Shown here: positions 17,259-26,756 of the stretch, one piece after another
How positions within the stretch are numbered: the first letter of the stretch is position 1
Layout: each line of letters begins with the position of its first letter
Origin: JAWSVE01 sp050633885
GTDB taxonomy: Bacteria; Pseudomonadota; Gammaproteobacteria; Pseudomonadales; Cellvibrionaceae
Assembly (NCBI GenBank): GCA_050633885.1
Contig: JBOEHK010000005.1
Span: forward strand, 372,001 to 436,000
Direction of reading: 5' to 3'
Length of the DNA: 64,000 bases
Translations under genes and position numbers: made by a program
The notes under the pieces: model-generated
What the model was told of the DNA's origin: nothing
The model's input: only the letters and a program-made list of their open reading frames with translations
The model's database searches: none

Positions 17259-18257
17259 TTATAAACCTGCTCTTTTTAAACGATTAGCGTGTTGTCGAAA
17301 AAGAGAGACGGGGTCAGTCGAGAAAATTGCGGTTAATCCGGCAACTTGATTTACCTCATCCAAATGATTCATGTTGTAATTTGTACTAATTACTTTTCCT
17401 AACTGCTGACTGCATCGAGAGGTTAAACCATCGTTAGGTTCTCCAAAGGCCAGAGAGGTCAACGACAATAAATAGTCACTAGGGTCAAAAATATTCGTCA
17501 AGGTAGAACTTCCTCCCCAAGAATAATAGGAAACGCCATTAACTTTGTGTGCACCATCATTTGCACAATATGATGAAGGAATACCAGCAGGAAATTTTTG
17601 ATTAAAAGCAATACTGCCAGCAGTACTTAATGAATTTAACGCGGCCACACTATCTTGTTGAAACCCTCCTGCTGATAATAAGTCGACTAAAGAAAAGAAA
17701 GCGTTAGACGCCGTTTCGAGTAATTGATTGTCTCCATCAATATTATCGGCAACAGCTGAACCCCAATTCACACCACCGACAGACGTTACCGAAGCAACCA
17801 AACTAGGTTTAACGCCTGCTACGTAGCGGGCCGTCATTGAACCATGACTGTGGCCAATTAAATTTACCTTTTTTGCGCCAGTGACTGCGATTATTTCTTC
17901 GACCTGCGCTAACAATTGTTCGCCTCGAACTTCACTTGAATTGGCCGCTGACACTTGTACAACATGCACATCAGTACCACTCCGCTCTAGTGCGCGCGGG
18001 ATGCCATTAAAATATTGTATGACATCGCCAATATCATCAAAGCCTGCAAGGCCATGAACTAACACTATTGGGTAACGCGTATCGGTATAGCCTCCTGCCT
18101 GAACAGGAGCGGTAAAACTTAAAAATGAGAAAAGCATGAATATTGATACACTGCCGTACTTCAGTATTTTTTTAAATGATAAGTTAATAGTTAACGATTT
18201 ATCCGTTGCAGTGCGTGATAGGTTCTTGAATTGTGTATATAAGTGTTTTTTTAACAT
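17259..18257 (-). CDS. lipA: Secreted triacylglycerol lipase, family I.1/I.2
   Basis: Hydrolyses long-chain triacylglycerols outside the cell. The mature enzyme starts near residue 55 after VQA. It carries the VLVHGLAG oxyanion region, nucleophile Ser137 in GHSHG, Asp276 in NDGLT and His298 in NHLDEVNQV. Cys231 and Cys282 correspond to the conserved disulfide. Length (~278 mature residues) is close to that of Pseudomonas LipA. The signal region is unusually long (54 residues, with a 35-residue basic start), yet GGAGG 7 bp before the ATG supports this start. Secretion is expected through Sec and the type II system, with the neighbouring foldase. Confidence 0.92.
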   Translation of the reverse strand: MLKKHLYTQFKNLSRTATDKSLTINLSFKKILKYGSVSIFMLFSFLSFTAPVQAGGYTDTRYPIVLVHGLAGFDDIGDVIQYFNGIPRALERSGTDVHVVQVSAANSSEVRGEQLLAQVEEIIAVTGAKKVNLIGHSHGSMTARYVAGVKPSLVASVTSVGGVNWGSAVADNIDGDNQLLETASNAFFSLVDLLSAGGFQQDSVAALNSLSTAGSIAFNQKFPAGIPSSYCANDGAHKVNGVSYYSWGGSSTLTNIFDPSDYLLSLTSLAFGEPNDGLTSRCSQQLGKVISTNYNMNHLDEVNQVAGLTAIFSTDPVSLFRQHANRLKRAGL

Positions 18258-18734
18258 GGAGACGCCTCCGGTTTTTATTATTGTTTAAGGTGATATAACT
18301 GACATTGCATATTATTTAACTTTCTATCTGTCAGTTTCTATATAAGCCATTATCCTTTAAACCCTTATTTCAATTTCTTATTCTTTTCTTTATTTTTTTG
18401 TGGATTCACCTCCTTTTTATATTCATTGATTTTAAGCTCAGTGGCTTTAAATTCAGTGATTTTTAGTTCATCGACGAGAAGTTTTTAATTCTTATTTTTA
18501 ATACTGATTGAAATATAGATCCTAAGTCACATTGTTTAGTATCGTAATTTTTACCCAAAAAAATCAAACTTTTTATGTGGATTGTAGGTCATACACAATT
18601 ATGTAAATATAGTTGTTTATTAGGGTGGCAAGTTGTTACAAGAAGTGACGGCTAGAACCACAAAAATTATTGAGACTCATAGTTCATCAAAATCAGCTGA
18701 CGAACTAGATATACACTGTTCACTGAGGTGATGT
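18258..18734. other. 477-bp divergent region upstream of lipase and CC0125-type lipoprotein
   Basis: AT-rich control region. Bases 18423-18482 form four imperfect 15-bp tandem units (TCATTGATTTTAAGC and relatives). I could not place a sigma-54 site with confidence. No gene is supported. Confidence 0.5.
18423..18482. repeat. Four imperfect 15-bp tandem repeats
   Basis: Units at 18423, 18438, 18453 and 18468 share TCA-TGATTTTA-like sequence with decay toward the last copy. They lie about 165-225 bp upstream of the lipase start. Confidence 0.65.
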
Positions 18735-19283
18735 ATGCAAAAACTCCACACTGTAACCACGGCTATTTTAAAGCTCTCATTCTTGTTACTGGCAGTCACC
18801 CTCGTGGCCTGCAGCAGCCGACCGGTCTACTCGCCCGCTGAGAAATCAGGAAATGTGGGTTTTTATGAGTCTAAGTTAACGGATGACCGTTATCGTGTCA
18901 CTTTCATTGGTTACCCTTCAACATCGGGCGATGATGTACAAAACTATGTGTTACTCCGTGCTGCCGAGCTCACTCTTCAAAATAATTTTGACTGGTTTAA
19001 AGTTATCAATCGAACAACCACAGAAAAGTCTCAGTATAGCGAGCCGACATGGACAATTGGTCTTTCGTCAGGCTGTTATCCTTTTGGGTGTCGAGCAATT
19101 GGTTCTCGATGGTATTCTGGCCTACGGGTTAACAGCGAAAACTATTCTGATCGATACAAAGCGAGTATTGAAATTTTGATGGGAAAAGAAAAACCAGCAG
19201 ACCCTAGTAAGGTCTACGACGCAAGAGAACTCGAAAAAAACTTGAGAAAAACGATAGTCAATCCAAGGGAAACACAAGAATAA
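18735..19283 (+). CDS. CC0125/CC1285-type lipoprotein
   Basis: 182 residues with a lipoprotein signal ending in VAC (Cys26). The domain has the family's YRVTFIGYPSTSGDDVQNYVLLRAAELTL stretch followed by FDWFKVINR, which I recognise from CC0125/CC1285-type lipoproteins of unknown function. Two Cys (SSGCYPFGC) may form a disulfide. Divergent from the lipase, convergent with an MFS gene. Confidence 0.75.
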   Translation: MQKLHTVTTAILKLSFLLLAVTLVACSSRPVYSPAEKSGNVGFYESKLTDDRYRVTFIGYPSTSGDDVQNYVLLRAAELTLQNNFDWFKVINRTTTEKSQYSEPTWTIGLSSGCYPFGCRAIGSRWYSGLRVNSENYSDRYKASIEILMGKEKPADPSKVYDARELEKNLRKTIVNPRETQE

Positions 19284-19297
19284 ACGCCGCGCCATCC

Positions 19298-20545
19298 TTA
19301 AGCGTCTAAGGCAATACTATGCTGATAAGGATGACGAAAATAAGAAAAAGCCATCATTACTGTCGACAAGCCCACATAGACCGCGCATCCACCAAGGATG
19401 GTAGATAAAGGAATATGAACATCAATTAAAAGACCAAAGAGAACTGGGGACAACGACGTCGCAAAAACCATGATCGCTACATTGATAGAACGAATTGTTC
19501 CAATGTTTTCAGTCCCATATATTTCTGGCCATAGTGATCCCGTTATTGGTGGGCTTAGACCAATCGTTAGCCCCATCAATACCATCATGGCAAAAACTAC
19601 CCACCAACCAGAAAAAAATGTCACAACTATTAAAGCTATTAATAAAGGAAGGGAAAAAAACGGTAACAACTTAACAGCACGATAACGATCAACAAGCACA
19701 CCAGAAAGTAATGAACTCAACCAATGAACAACACCGTAAACAACAAAACTGACTGCCAACAATTCTGGTGTCCACTGCTTGGTCATCACAATATAATCTT
19801 GATGAATAAAAATTCCCGTCGCTACAAATGGCCCTGCCATTAATCCAGGTAACGCAAGCCAATAACGATAATCTTTTAATAGCGCGCTTCTCACACTTAC
19901 TTTTTTCTCTTTATCTGGAATTGTATTGTTTTGATTTTCTATTTCCGGGTCAAATTGATTTAAACCACTCAATTGAATGCATAAAATTAAAGTAGGAAGC
20001 AATATAAATACGATAAAAATTGCGATAGATAAGTAGGTCCAACGCCACCCAAACGCTGAGATAAAGCTAACAGCTAAAATAGGAAGAACAATTTCACCGG
20101 CTGGAAATCCTGAAGATGCAATACTCAATGACTTCCCGCGATGGGTATCAAATGCTCTTGCCATTGTTGTGGCACCCGCATGAGGCAAAAGCGCTTGCCC
20201 AAACAATCGTAACAAAAACAGCCCAACAGTAAGAACAGCAAGGTGAGTTGCTTGGGAAAGAATCAGTGTCGCTACGGTTAACCCCGCGACGACAAAAATG
20301 ACGTATTTTTGCAATGATACTCGATCAATTAATCCGCCCAGCCAAACCACAGTCATGGCGCTGACCAAAGTTGCTAGTGAATATGCACTGCTGTATTCAC
20401 TAGCGGATAGGTTTAATGAATGTTGTATCTCCTCTCCAAAAAAACCGACAAAGAATGACTGCCCAAAATTCCCACCAAAGACGGCAAAAAAACCAAACAA
20501 AAGAGCAGGTACCGACTGCAGTGAAAACGTTTTAAAAGAAGACAT
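19298..20545 (-). CDS. MFS transporter (12 TM)
   Basis: 415 residues, twelve predicted helices, split by a central loop with PDKEKKVSVRSALLKDYRYW. Motif A-like GGLIDRVSLQK is between helices 2 and 3, and GVLVDRYRAVK is its counterpart in the second half. ARAFDTHRGKSLSIASSGFPAGE is the helix 4-5 region. Family: major facilitator; the substrate cannot be inferred. Separate from its neighbours by more than 45 bp. Confidence 0.8.
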   Translation of the reverse strand: MSSFKTFSLQSVPALLFGFFAVFGGNFGQSFFVGFFGEEIQHSLNLSASEYSSAYSLATLVSAMTVVWLGGLIDRVSLQKYVIFVVAGLTVATLILSQATHLAVLTVGLFLLRLFGQALLPHAGATTMARAFDTHRGKSLSIASSGFPAGEIVLPILAVSFISAFGWRWTYLSIAIFIVFILLPTLILCIQLSGLNQFDPEIENQNNTIPDKEKKVSVRSALLKDYRYWLALPGLMAGPFVATGIFIHQDYIVMTKQWTPELLAVSFVVYGVVHWLSSLLSGVLVDRYRAVKLLPFFSLPLLIALIVVTFFSGWWVVFAMMVLMGLTIGLSPPITGSLWPEIYGTENIGTIRSINVAIMVFATSLSPVLFGLLIDVHIPLSTILGGCAVYVGLSTVMMAFSYFRHPYQHSIALDA

Positions 20546-20594
20546 ATAATCCAGAAGTTCGAATTGACTTAAGAAGGATTAGGGAAAAGCACCA

Positions 20595-21806
20595 TTAAAA
20601 ATGACGCATTGGAATTCGTTTTGTATTAAATATTTCATTTTTTAGGACATATGAAATTGTACGAGGAAGCAATTCCAGTCCTTTTTTAGTGGCTGTAAAA
20701 TATTTGGGCTCTTCATCTCGAATGGCATAGGCGTCATCAAGGAAACGCTGGCATGCTGGACTGTAATTATCGCCGATTGAAAACTCAAAATAATAATCGC
20801 CTTCGGCAATATTATCGACAGTGAAATTTTCACCACCTCGGACATAAGCAACCAATGATGCTTTGCCTCGGCTGGACTTCATTTTCAGTAACGTGTCTTT
20901 ACCTGGCGGGTTAGAAATAATTAATTTATGAATGCCTGTTGGCCGATACAATGAAACTTCACCACTTTCTGGCCGAGTGGTGCCGGAAGCTCGACAGGTT
21001 TCAACAAACTGAACTTCTCCTCTTCCTTCTCCTAACTCCGATTTTAAGATATAGGCCCCGTTCTCACCGACTTCGACGAAATCCCAATTGCTTATCGATT
21101 TTGAAGGTACGACGGTAACATCGTCATATCTCTCTATCGTTGCAACGACTGTTTCACTGATTGAAGGTTTGCTATATGCAGTCACCACAGGGTTAACGGC
21201 ATGCTTTGTTTCCTTTTCTATAAACTCTGTTTTTGAACCTGCATTATCTTCAGAAAACATCAACCACAACATAACCACAAACAAGCACACACCAAAGACC
21301 CACGTAAATCTCTGAAATAAATCACTCATCTTTGAGCTAACTTTTTTTAGAATACCTTCATCATCGCTACCTGACTCAAGCAACGGGTTAACGCTTTCTT
21401 GGTTAAATTTTCCTGAATTATTATGCCTTAAATCATTATTGTCTCGCGGTCTATTAACGCTATCACTTGCATTACGACTGCTACCTACCGATTGATTATC
21501 CGTAGGCTGATAAAAAACAGACTCATTCTTATTCTTGTTTTTCTTAATTGGTGCTTCGCTAGATAAAATCACATAATCTGAATTGGCTTTTCTCCACTCG
21601 GTGGTGTTTAGATCATTTTTCTCCCTTAGTCGTCCTATTGCCCTTAAGGTTTCATGAGAAAAGTCGTAAACTTTTTTTCGTTCTGTGTTGAGAAGAATAG
21701 AAAATGCTGCTTCACGATCTTCTTCGAAAGCGTTCTCTATGCTATGAAGTTTTGAAGTTCTGGATTCACCTGAGTGTAAATTGTTTCTTCGGTATAAATC
21801 TTTCAT
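20595..21806 (-). CDS. Membrane protein with degenerate J-like N-terminus and periplasmic domain
   Basis: 403 residues. Residues ~1-65 resemble a J-domain (AAFSILLNTERKKVYDFSHET recalls the helix III-IV region of DnaJ, 'A..VL.dp..R..YD') but lack an HPD motif. A low-complexity Asn/Ser-rich linker follows, then one membrane helix at about 171-187. The remaining ~210 residues are extracytoplasmic, with an SH3-like early part (TVVPSKSISNWDFVEVG) and a late strand-rich part with YYFEFSIGDNYSPACQRF. It overlaps the upstream true J-protein gene by the 4-base ATGA. The pair likely acts together; function unknown. Confidence 0.6.
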   Translation of the reverse strand: MKDLYRRNNLHSGESRTSKLHSIENAFEEDREAAFSILLNTERKKVYDFSHETLRAIGRLREKNDLNTTEWRKANSDYVILSSEAPIKKNKNKNESVFYQPTDNQSVGSSRNASDSVNRPRDNNDLRHNNSGKFNQESVNPLLESGSDDEGILKKVSSKMSDLFQRFTWVFGVCLFVVMLWLMFSEDNAGSKTEFIEKETKHAVNPVVTAYSKPSISETVVATIERYDDVTVVPSKSISNWDFVEVGENGAYILKSELGEGRGEVQFVETCRASGTTRPESGEVSLYRPTGIHKLIISNPPGKDTLLKMKSSRGKASLVAYVRGGENFTVDNIAEGDYYFEFSIGDNYSPACQRFLDDAYAIRDEEPKYFTATKKGLELLPRTISYVLKNEIFNTKRIPMRHF

Positions 21807-22528
21807 TTTTTCAGCACCTCATACGCTTGCTGAATTAACATAAAAGATTGCTCTGCTTTTTTTTGCTTTGCTTCATCCAACCCTTCGTGACGATCTGGAT
21901 GATAATGCTGAGCTAAACGACGATACGCTTTTTTCACCTCACTAGACACAGATTCACTGGTTAAGCCTAGAATTTGTCGAGCCTGCGCTAACGATAAATT
22001 TTCTCGATATACAGAAATATCCTCAACACTTTCGCCATTGATATTTTCTTCATATTCCCACCACAAAGGTGAACTGGGATCACCCAATTCGGGCAAGAGT
22101 GCTCCTGACGTCACCAAAAATGCTTTATTGAGTGCATCCAACTCAAATTCAAATAGATCAAGAAAAAAACGAAGGATATAATTCTTGGGCACTGACAGCA
22201 TATCTTCAGCGCTTGCCATGTTAATGAGCAACTGAAAAAAGTATTGTTGCTCTTCAATATTCAATTCGTTTTTCAGCACTTTGCACATCTGGTCTAAAAC
22301 ATCTGAGTTTTCATCATGCAATGCTGCCTCGGCTTGCCGCCTAAACAATGGATTTTGAAAAGCTTCGTTTCCTGAAGCACTGTTGTAATACTCTTTTAAT
22401 GTCTGCTGTTCTTTTATAGTGACACTTCCATCGCACACAGCCATCCACAATAGTCCCAAAGTGACACTCAAGTCTATTGGCGATACAGCTTTTGATAGGT
22501 CTTCAAAGAAAATAGTATTAGCAGTCAT
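21803..22528 (-). CDS. J-domain protein with TerB-like N-terminal domain
   Basis: 241 residues. The N-terminal ~140 residues are helical and have the TerB/DjlA-like opening (LLWMAVCDGSVTIKEQQTLKEYY). The C-terminal ~65 residues are a J-domain: LSLAQARQILGL, VKKAYRRLAQHYHPDRH with the HPD triad at 210-212, and SFMLIQQAYEVLKK. It should stimulate an Hsp70 (DnaK) on a particular client. Unlike DjlA, it has no membrane anchor; its overlapping partner has one. Confidence 0.8.
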   Translation of the reverse strand: MTANTIFFEDLSKAVSPIDLSVTLGLLWMAVCDGSVTIKEQQTLKEYYNSASGNEAFQNPLFRRQAEAALHDENSDVLDQMCKVLKNELNIEEQQYFFQLLINMASAEDMLSVPKNYILRFFLDLFEFELDALNKAFLVTSGALLPELGDPSSPLWWEYEENINGESVEDISVYRENLSLAQARQILGLTSESVSSEVKKAYRRLAQHYHPDRHEGLDEAKQKKAEQSFMLIQQAYEVLKK

Positions 22529-22566
22529 AGAGTAAAATGAATTTTTAATCGTTTATCCGTTAAATA

Positions 22567-22935
22567 TTAATCGAAAGCCATTTGAACAAATGGAACAACC
22601 GATATATACAAAATAAAACCTATAGCCAGCAAGTACAAGAATATCTTAAACGGTTCTCTTGCCACTTTTTTAAAAAAGGTGTCATGTTGATTTTTTTCTA
22701 TTGCTTCACGCTGCTCAGCTTTAGCACGCATTAAGCGTTGTTGGGCATATTCATCGAGTAACATTTTGCTCTTTTCAAAATCAGTGTGGTCTTGCAGCCA
22801 TATTCCAGCGACGCCTATACCAAAAGTTCCCGCATAGGTTTCATAGTAGGCAATATGTTGTTCTGACAATATCGACCGGATCTCATTTGCTTCATCTTCA
22901 GGAACATTGTTGAGCTTGATCAGCAATTTTTTCAC
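22567..22935 (-). CDS. DUF6164 family small membrane protein
   Basis: 122 residues. N-terminal cytoplasmic domain with LLIKLNNVPEDEANEIRSIL and YYETYAGTFGIGVAGIWL, matching DUF6164, a ferredoxin-like fold that resembles DUF2007. One or two helices at the C-terminus (about 98-120). GTG start. Function unknown. It precedes nothing obvious but lies downstream of the ABC exporter genes by 19 bp, so it may share their transcript. Confidence 0.65.
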   Translation of the reverse strand: MKKLLIKLNNVPEDEANEIRSILSEQHIAYYETYAGTFGIGVAGIWLQDHTDFEKSKMLLDEYAQQRLMRAKAEQREAIEKNQHDTFFKKVAREPFKIFLYLLAIGFILYISVVPFVQMAFD

Positions 22936-22954
22936 GTTCTAATTCCTGTCAAAT

Positions 22955-23716
22955 TTAAGACCTAAGACGGTAACCCGTTTTAAAAATCCAACCTACTATG
23001 CCCATACAGATTGCCAAGAATATAAGTATCATCGCGATACTAACACCAACATCCACATCGGCAATCTCATAAAAGCTCCAGCGAAATCCGCTGACCAAAT
23101 AAAGCACAGGATTAAACAATGTTATTTTCTGCCACATTTCAGGCAACATATCGATCGAATAAAAACTACCCCCTAAAAATACTAACGGAGTGATAACCAG
23201 CATGGGAATTAACTGGAGCTTTTCAAAATTGTCAGCCCAAATTCCAATAATAAAACCAAACAAACTAAATGAAATTGCGGTTAACACTAAAAACATTAAC
23301 ATAACAAACGGATGGCGAATTTCTAACGGAACAAAAAATGATGCGGTAATCAAGATAATAATGCCTAGAATAATGGATTTACTGGCAGCAGCTCCCACAT
23401 AACCCAGTACTATTTCCCACACCGAAATGGGTGCTGATAGCACTTCATAAATAGTTCCACTAAATTTTGGAAAATAAATGCCAAAAGAAGCATTCGATAA
23501 ACTCTGTGTTAATAAGGATAGCATCACTAACCCAGGCACCAAAAATGCGCCATAAGACACACCGCCGACTTCTTCAATGCGCGATCCGATTGCAGCGCCA
23601 AACACGATAAAATACAGTGAAGTAGACAAGACAGGTGACACAATACTTTGCAGCATGGTTCGCCACATTCTTGCCATTTCAAACGAATAAATTGCTTTGA
23701 CTGCATGAAAATTCAT
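22955..23716 (-). CDS. ABC-2 type exporter permease
   Basis: 253 residues, six membrane helices, with the ABC-2 signature region GGSFYSIDMLPEMWQKITLFNPVLYLVSGFR compressed near the C-terminus. Closest to the YadH-type permeases. Starts 2 bp after the ATPase gene stop, so the two form one exporter; the substrate is unknown. Confidence 0.85.
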   Translation of the reverse strand: MNFHAVKAIYSFEMARMWRTMLQSIVSPVLSTSLYFIVFGAAIGSRIEEVGGVSYGAFLVPGLVMLSLLTQSLSNASFGIYFPKFSGTIYEVLSAPISVWEIVLGYVGAAASKSIILGIIILITASFFVPLEIRHPFVMLMFLVLTAISFSLFGFIIGIWADNFEKLQLIPMLVITPLVFLGGSFYSIDMLPEMWQKITLFNPVLYLVSGFRWSFYEIADVDVGVSIAMILIFLAICMGIVGWIFKTGYRLRS

Positions 23717-23718
23717 AA

Positions 23719-24654
23719 TTAACCTTGCGACTCTTCACTGACTAATTGAACAAAAATATCTTCAAGCGAACTTTGATTCGACTCGATGTCTTTGATTGTG
23801 ATACCTGCTGCTCGAAGCTCATCAATTAATACCACGATACCTGCATCACCTTCTTGGGTACTGTATGTATAGACCAACCGCTCTCCTTGGCTTATCACCT
23901 CCAACTCAAAACGACTGAGCTCTGTAGGCAGTGTTGTTATTTTATTTTCTAACATTAGCGATAATTGCTTTTTCCCTAGCTTCTGCATTAATTGTTTTTT
24001 TTCTTCGACTAAAACAACTTGGCCTTTATTGATAATGCCAATTCGATCGGCAATTTCTTCTGCTTCTTCAATATAATGCGTTGTTAAAATGATGGTTACG
24101 CCAGATGCCCTTAATTTTTTTACGACGGCCCACATATCTTTTCGTAATTCAACATCGACACCAGCTGTAGGTTCATCCAGAAATAAAACGATGGGTTCAT
24201 GAGATAATGCTTTTGCAATTAAGACTCGCCTTTTCATTCCACCTGAAAGCGTCATGATCATGCTATCTTTTTTGTCCCACAACGATAAAGAACGCAAGAT
24301 TTTTTCTATGTATTGCGCATTAGCGGCTTTACCAAACAAGCCTCGACTGAGACTGACTGTGTTCCAAACTGTTTCAAATGCGTCGGTCGTTAATTCTTGT
24401 GGAACAAGGCCGATCATTGAACGTGTTTTTCTAAAATCTTTGACGATATCATAACCATCCACCAGAATTGTTCCCGCTGAGGGACGAACAATTCCACACA
24501 CCGTAGAGATAAGTGTGGTTTTTCCAGCTCCATTTGGACCAAGTAAAGCAATAATCTCGCCCTTCATAATCTCAAGATTAATTTCTTTTAACGCTTGAAA
24601 TCCGCCCTCATATTTTTTGGAGACTTTTGAAATAGATACGATTGATTCTTTCAT
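23719..24654 (-). CDS. ABC exporter ATPase (YadG-type)
   Basis: 311 residues. Walker A GPNGAGKTT, Q-loop VPQEL, signature LSGGMKRR, Walker B VLFLDEPTAGVD and switch TTHYIEEAEE are all present. A C-terminal extension of ~90 residues is normal for drug/polysaccharide ABC-2 ATPases. I start at ATG 24654, with AGAGAAATACAG upstream, rather than the TTG at 24672. Partner of the permease directly downstream. Confidence 0.88.
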   Translation of the reverse strand: MKESIVSISKVSKKYEGGFQALKEINLEIMKGEIIALLGPNGAGKTTLISTVCGIVRPSAGTILVDGYDIVKDFRKTRSMIGLVPQELTTDAFETVWNTVSLSRGLFGKAANAQYIEKILRSLSLWDKKDSMIMTLSGGMKRRVLIAKALSHEPIVLFLDEPTAGVDVELRKDMWAVVKKLRASGVTIILTTHYIEEAEEIADRIGIINKGQVVLVEEKKQLMQKLGKKQLSLMLENKITTLPTELSRFELEVISQGERLVYTYSTQEGDAGIVVLIDELRAAGITIKDIESNQSSLEDIFVQLVSEESQG

Positions 24655-24873
24655 CTGTATTTCTCTAATCAATATTGTATTAGGTACTACTTAACATCTC
24701 ATTCTCAAGAATTTATATCTAGAGATTGACATTTTACCGACCCTATTTTTAAACAAAGAATTTTTTCTTTGGAACTTGTTAGTTAGCGTGCAATGGTAGA
24801 GTCAAAGGAAAGGTATGGTACATAGTTCTTTAAACATCAAATTTTCACAAAAAGATAATACGGTTTTAACATC

Positions 24874-26397
24874 TTAATCCGTCGAATCAGTTCCATTTAA
24901 ACCACAAGCCTGATCCCGTCCATTGTTTTTAGCCATATAGAGTGCTCGATCTGCACGACGAATCAACGCTCGCCCCTCATCATCGCCATCCGGTATCATT
25001 GATGTAAAACCTACCGATACAGTTAAGTAGGAACTGATCCGAGATGCTATGTGAAGAAATTTTGCATCACGTACATTATTTAATATTTCATCTGCAACTA
25101 ATTGCGTTTGCTCATAATCATTGCCGGGCAATAAAACAATAAATTCTTCTCCTCCATATCTTGCAACAAAATCATCAGGTCGTTTCAATGAAGCCTTTAT
25201 TATATTGGCTACGTTTTTGAGGCACAAATCCCCAGCTGCATGTCCATATTGATCGTTATATTTCTTAAAATAATCTATATCAATATAGAGAACACCTAAC
25301 GCCTCTTTCTTGCGTAACAAACTTCGCCACTCTTGCAAGAAGCGCTCTTCAAAATATCGTCTATTGGGGATTTCCGTCAGTTCATCGATGGTCGCTAAAC
25401 GCATTGCTTCATCAGTACGCCGATAAACGCGGTTATAAGCCCAAACAAAGACAAACAAAATGGCGACCATCGCTACCAATAATAATCCACGCTGTCGCAA
25501 TACAGGATAAAATCCTCGCTTTGTTGCTTCATTTGTAAAAGTCACTATGGCGACTAGCTCTTGCGAGTCTGTCCAAGTAAAGCCCGCTCTTCTGACATGT
25601 CCATCGTAGGGGCTTTTATCTAAAATAAATTTTCCTCGGGGCTTAGCTCTTATCGCAGAAAACGTTTTTTCTTTAGTAAAATTTATCGCAGTGGCTTTTT
25701 CATCAAATGGAAAACGATAACTCCACTGCCCCTGAAGGCTTGCCAAAATTATGCTACTGCCCTCGTTTAAATCCAACTGTTTATAAAAGGTTTCAAAGGC
25801 ATCTGTTCTTGTTGTAATTCCGATGACTCCCCTAAAATTCCCATTTTCATCGTCCAGTCTCACGGTTTGAAAAACCACCCAACGGTTGGTCAATCTTGAC
25901 TGCATTGAACCGCTGTAAAGCACCACGGAACTTGCATTTTGTCGATGAAAAGAAAAATAAAAACGATCTTGCGCACTAATCTCTGGCGTTGGATTCGAGT
26001 AACTCGTCGTTCTCACCAGACCAGCAGCATCAACCCAAAACAAATCGTGAGGAGAGGCATTGGTGCCTGTTTGATTAAACGTTGAAACCACATCCAGAAA
26101 TATTTTATAAACGGAATCAGCATCTAACTTTTTTCCCGCCGCTTGTTCAAGCTCTGCTTGCTGAATTTTTTCTCGCGCAAAACGAAGTGCTATTTCCGCT
26201 GATCGAAATTCAGCTTCTGCTTGTTTTATAAGAGTAAGCGATAGTGTTTCTAAATTATCGTCGATGACTTTTAGGTGTTGTTGATAGCTCAAATAGAATT
26301 GAATACAAGAAGAAAATATCAATAGAACGATGACAGCCAGTGATACACCAAGCCAATTACGTCGAACTTTTTGTAACTCTTCCCGCTGTCCGTACAA
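24874..26397 (-). CDS. Membrane diguanylate cyclase with periplasmic sensor domain
   Basis: 507 residues. Two membrane helices (about 14-36 and 300-320) flank a periplasmic Cache-like sensor with LFWVDAAGLVRTTSYSNP, QDRFYFSFHRQN and GVIGITTRTDAF. The C-terminal GGDEF domain has LTEIPNRRYFEERF, active-site GGEEF, and an RPDD I-site five residues before it, so product inhibition by c-di-GMP is expected. The start is TTG with AGGG 6 bp upstream; the frame stays open for another 60 codons without a standard start (see findings). Confidence 0.85.
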   Translation of the reverse strand: MYGQREELQKVRRNWLGVSLAVIVLLIFSSCIQFYLSYQQHLKVIDDNLETLSLTLIKQAEAEFRSAEIALRFAREKIQQAELEQAAGKKLDADSVYKIFLDVVSTFNQTGTNASPHDLFWVDAAGLVRTTSYSNPTPEISAQDRFYFSFHRQNASSVVLYSGSMQSRLTNRWVVFQTVRLDDENGNFRGVIGITTRTDAFETFYKQLDLNEGSSIILASLQGQWSYRFPFDEKATAINFTKEKTFSAIRAKPRGKFILDKSPYDGHVRRAGFTWTDSQELVAIVTFTNEATKRGFYPVLRQRGLLLVAMVAILFVFVWAYNRVYRRTDEAMRLATIDELTEIPNRRYFEERFLQEWRSLLRKKEALGVLYIDIDYFKKYNDQYGHAAGDLCLKNVANIIKASLKRPDDFVARYGGEEFIVLLPGNDYEQTQLVADEILNNVRDAKFLHIASRISSYLTVSVGFTSMIPDGDDEGRALIRRADRALYMAKNNGRDQACGLNGTDSTD

Positions 26398-26756
26398 AGG
26401 ATGCCCTACTTTATTGTAAATAAGTGGTTTTCTGGATTGTGTCCATTTATTGGTGTTGATAGGCGCTAAAAACTTAAAGCACTCATTCGGCTCGAAACCC
26501 TCGTCAAAACCAATACTGTCCCAAATACCGTATTTTCCACATTGCCCAGCAAATAACCAAGCAGTATAAATAGCTACTCAACATAAAGGTAGCCCGTTAT
26601 TCGCTAAATTATTGTAAACATTGAATTTTTAGACAAGGGTTCACTTTCAGTATGATGACCGAACATTCATTGGTGTTCAGGAAGATACTAAAGAGCTACA
26701 AGGCAGAGAAATGAGGGGAACTAAAGGAAGACTTAAAACATCTTGTTTAATCAACG
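26398..26756. other. 359-bp intergenic stretch with open frame leading into the cyclase
   Basis: On the minus strand the cyclase frame is open back to a TGA at 26578-26580 and reads like protein, but contains no ATG, GTG, TTG or CTG. The remainder up to 26756 is AT-rich and shows no gene or clear terminator. Confidence 0.4.
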
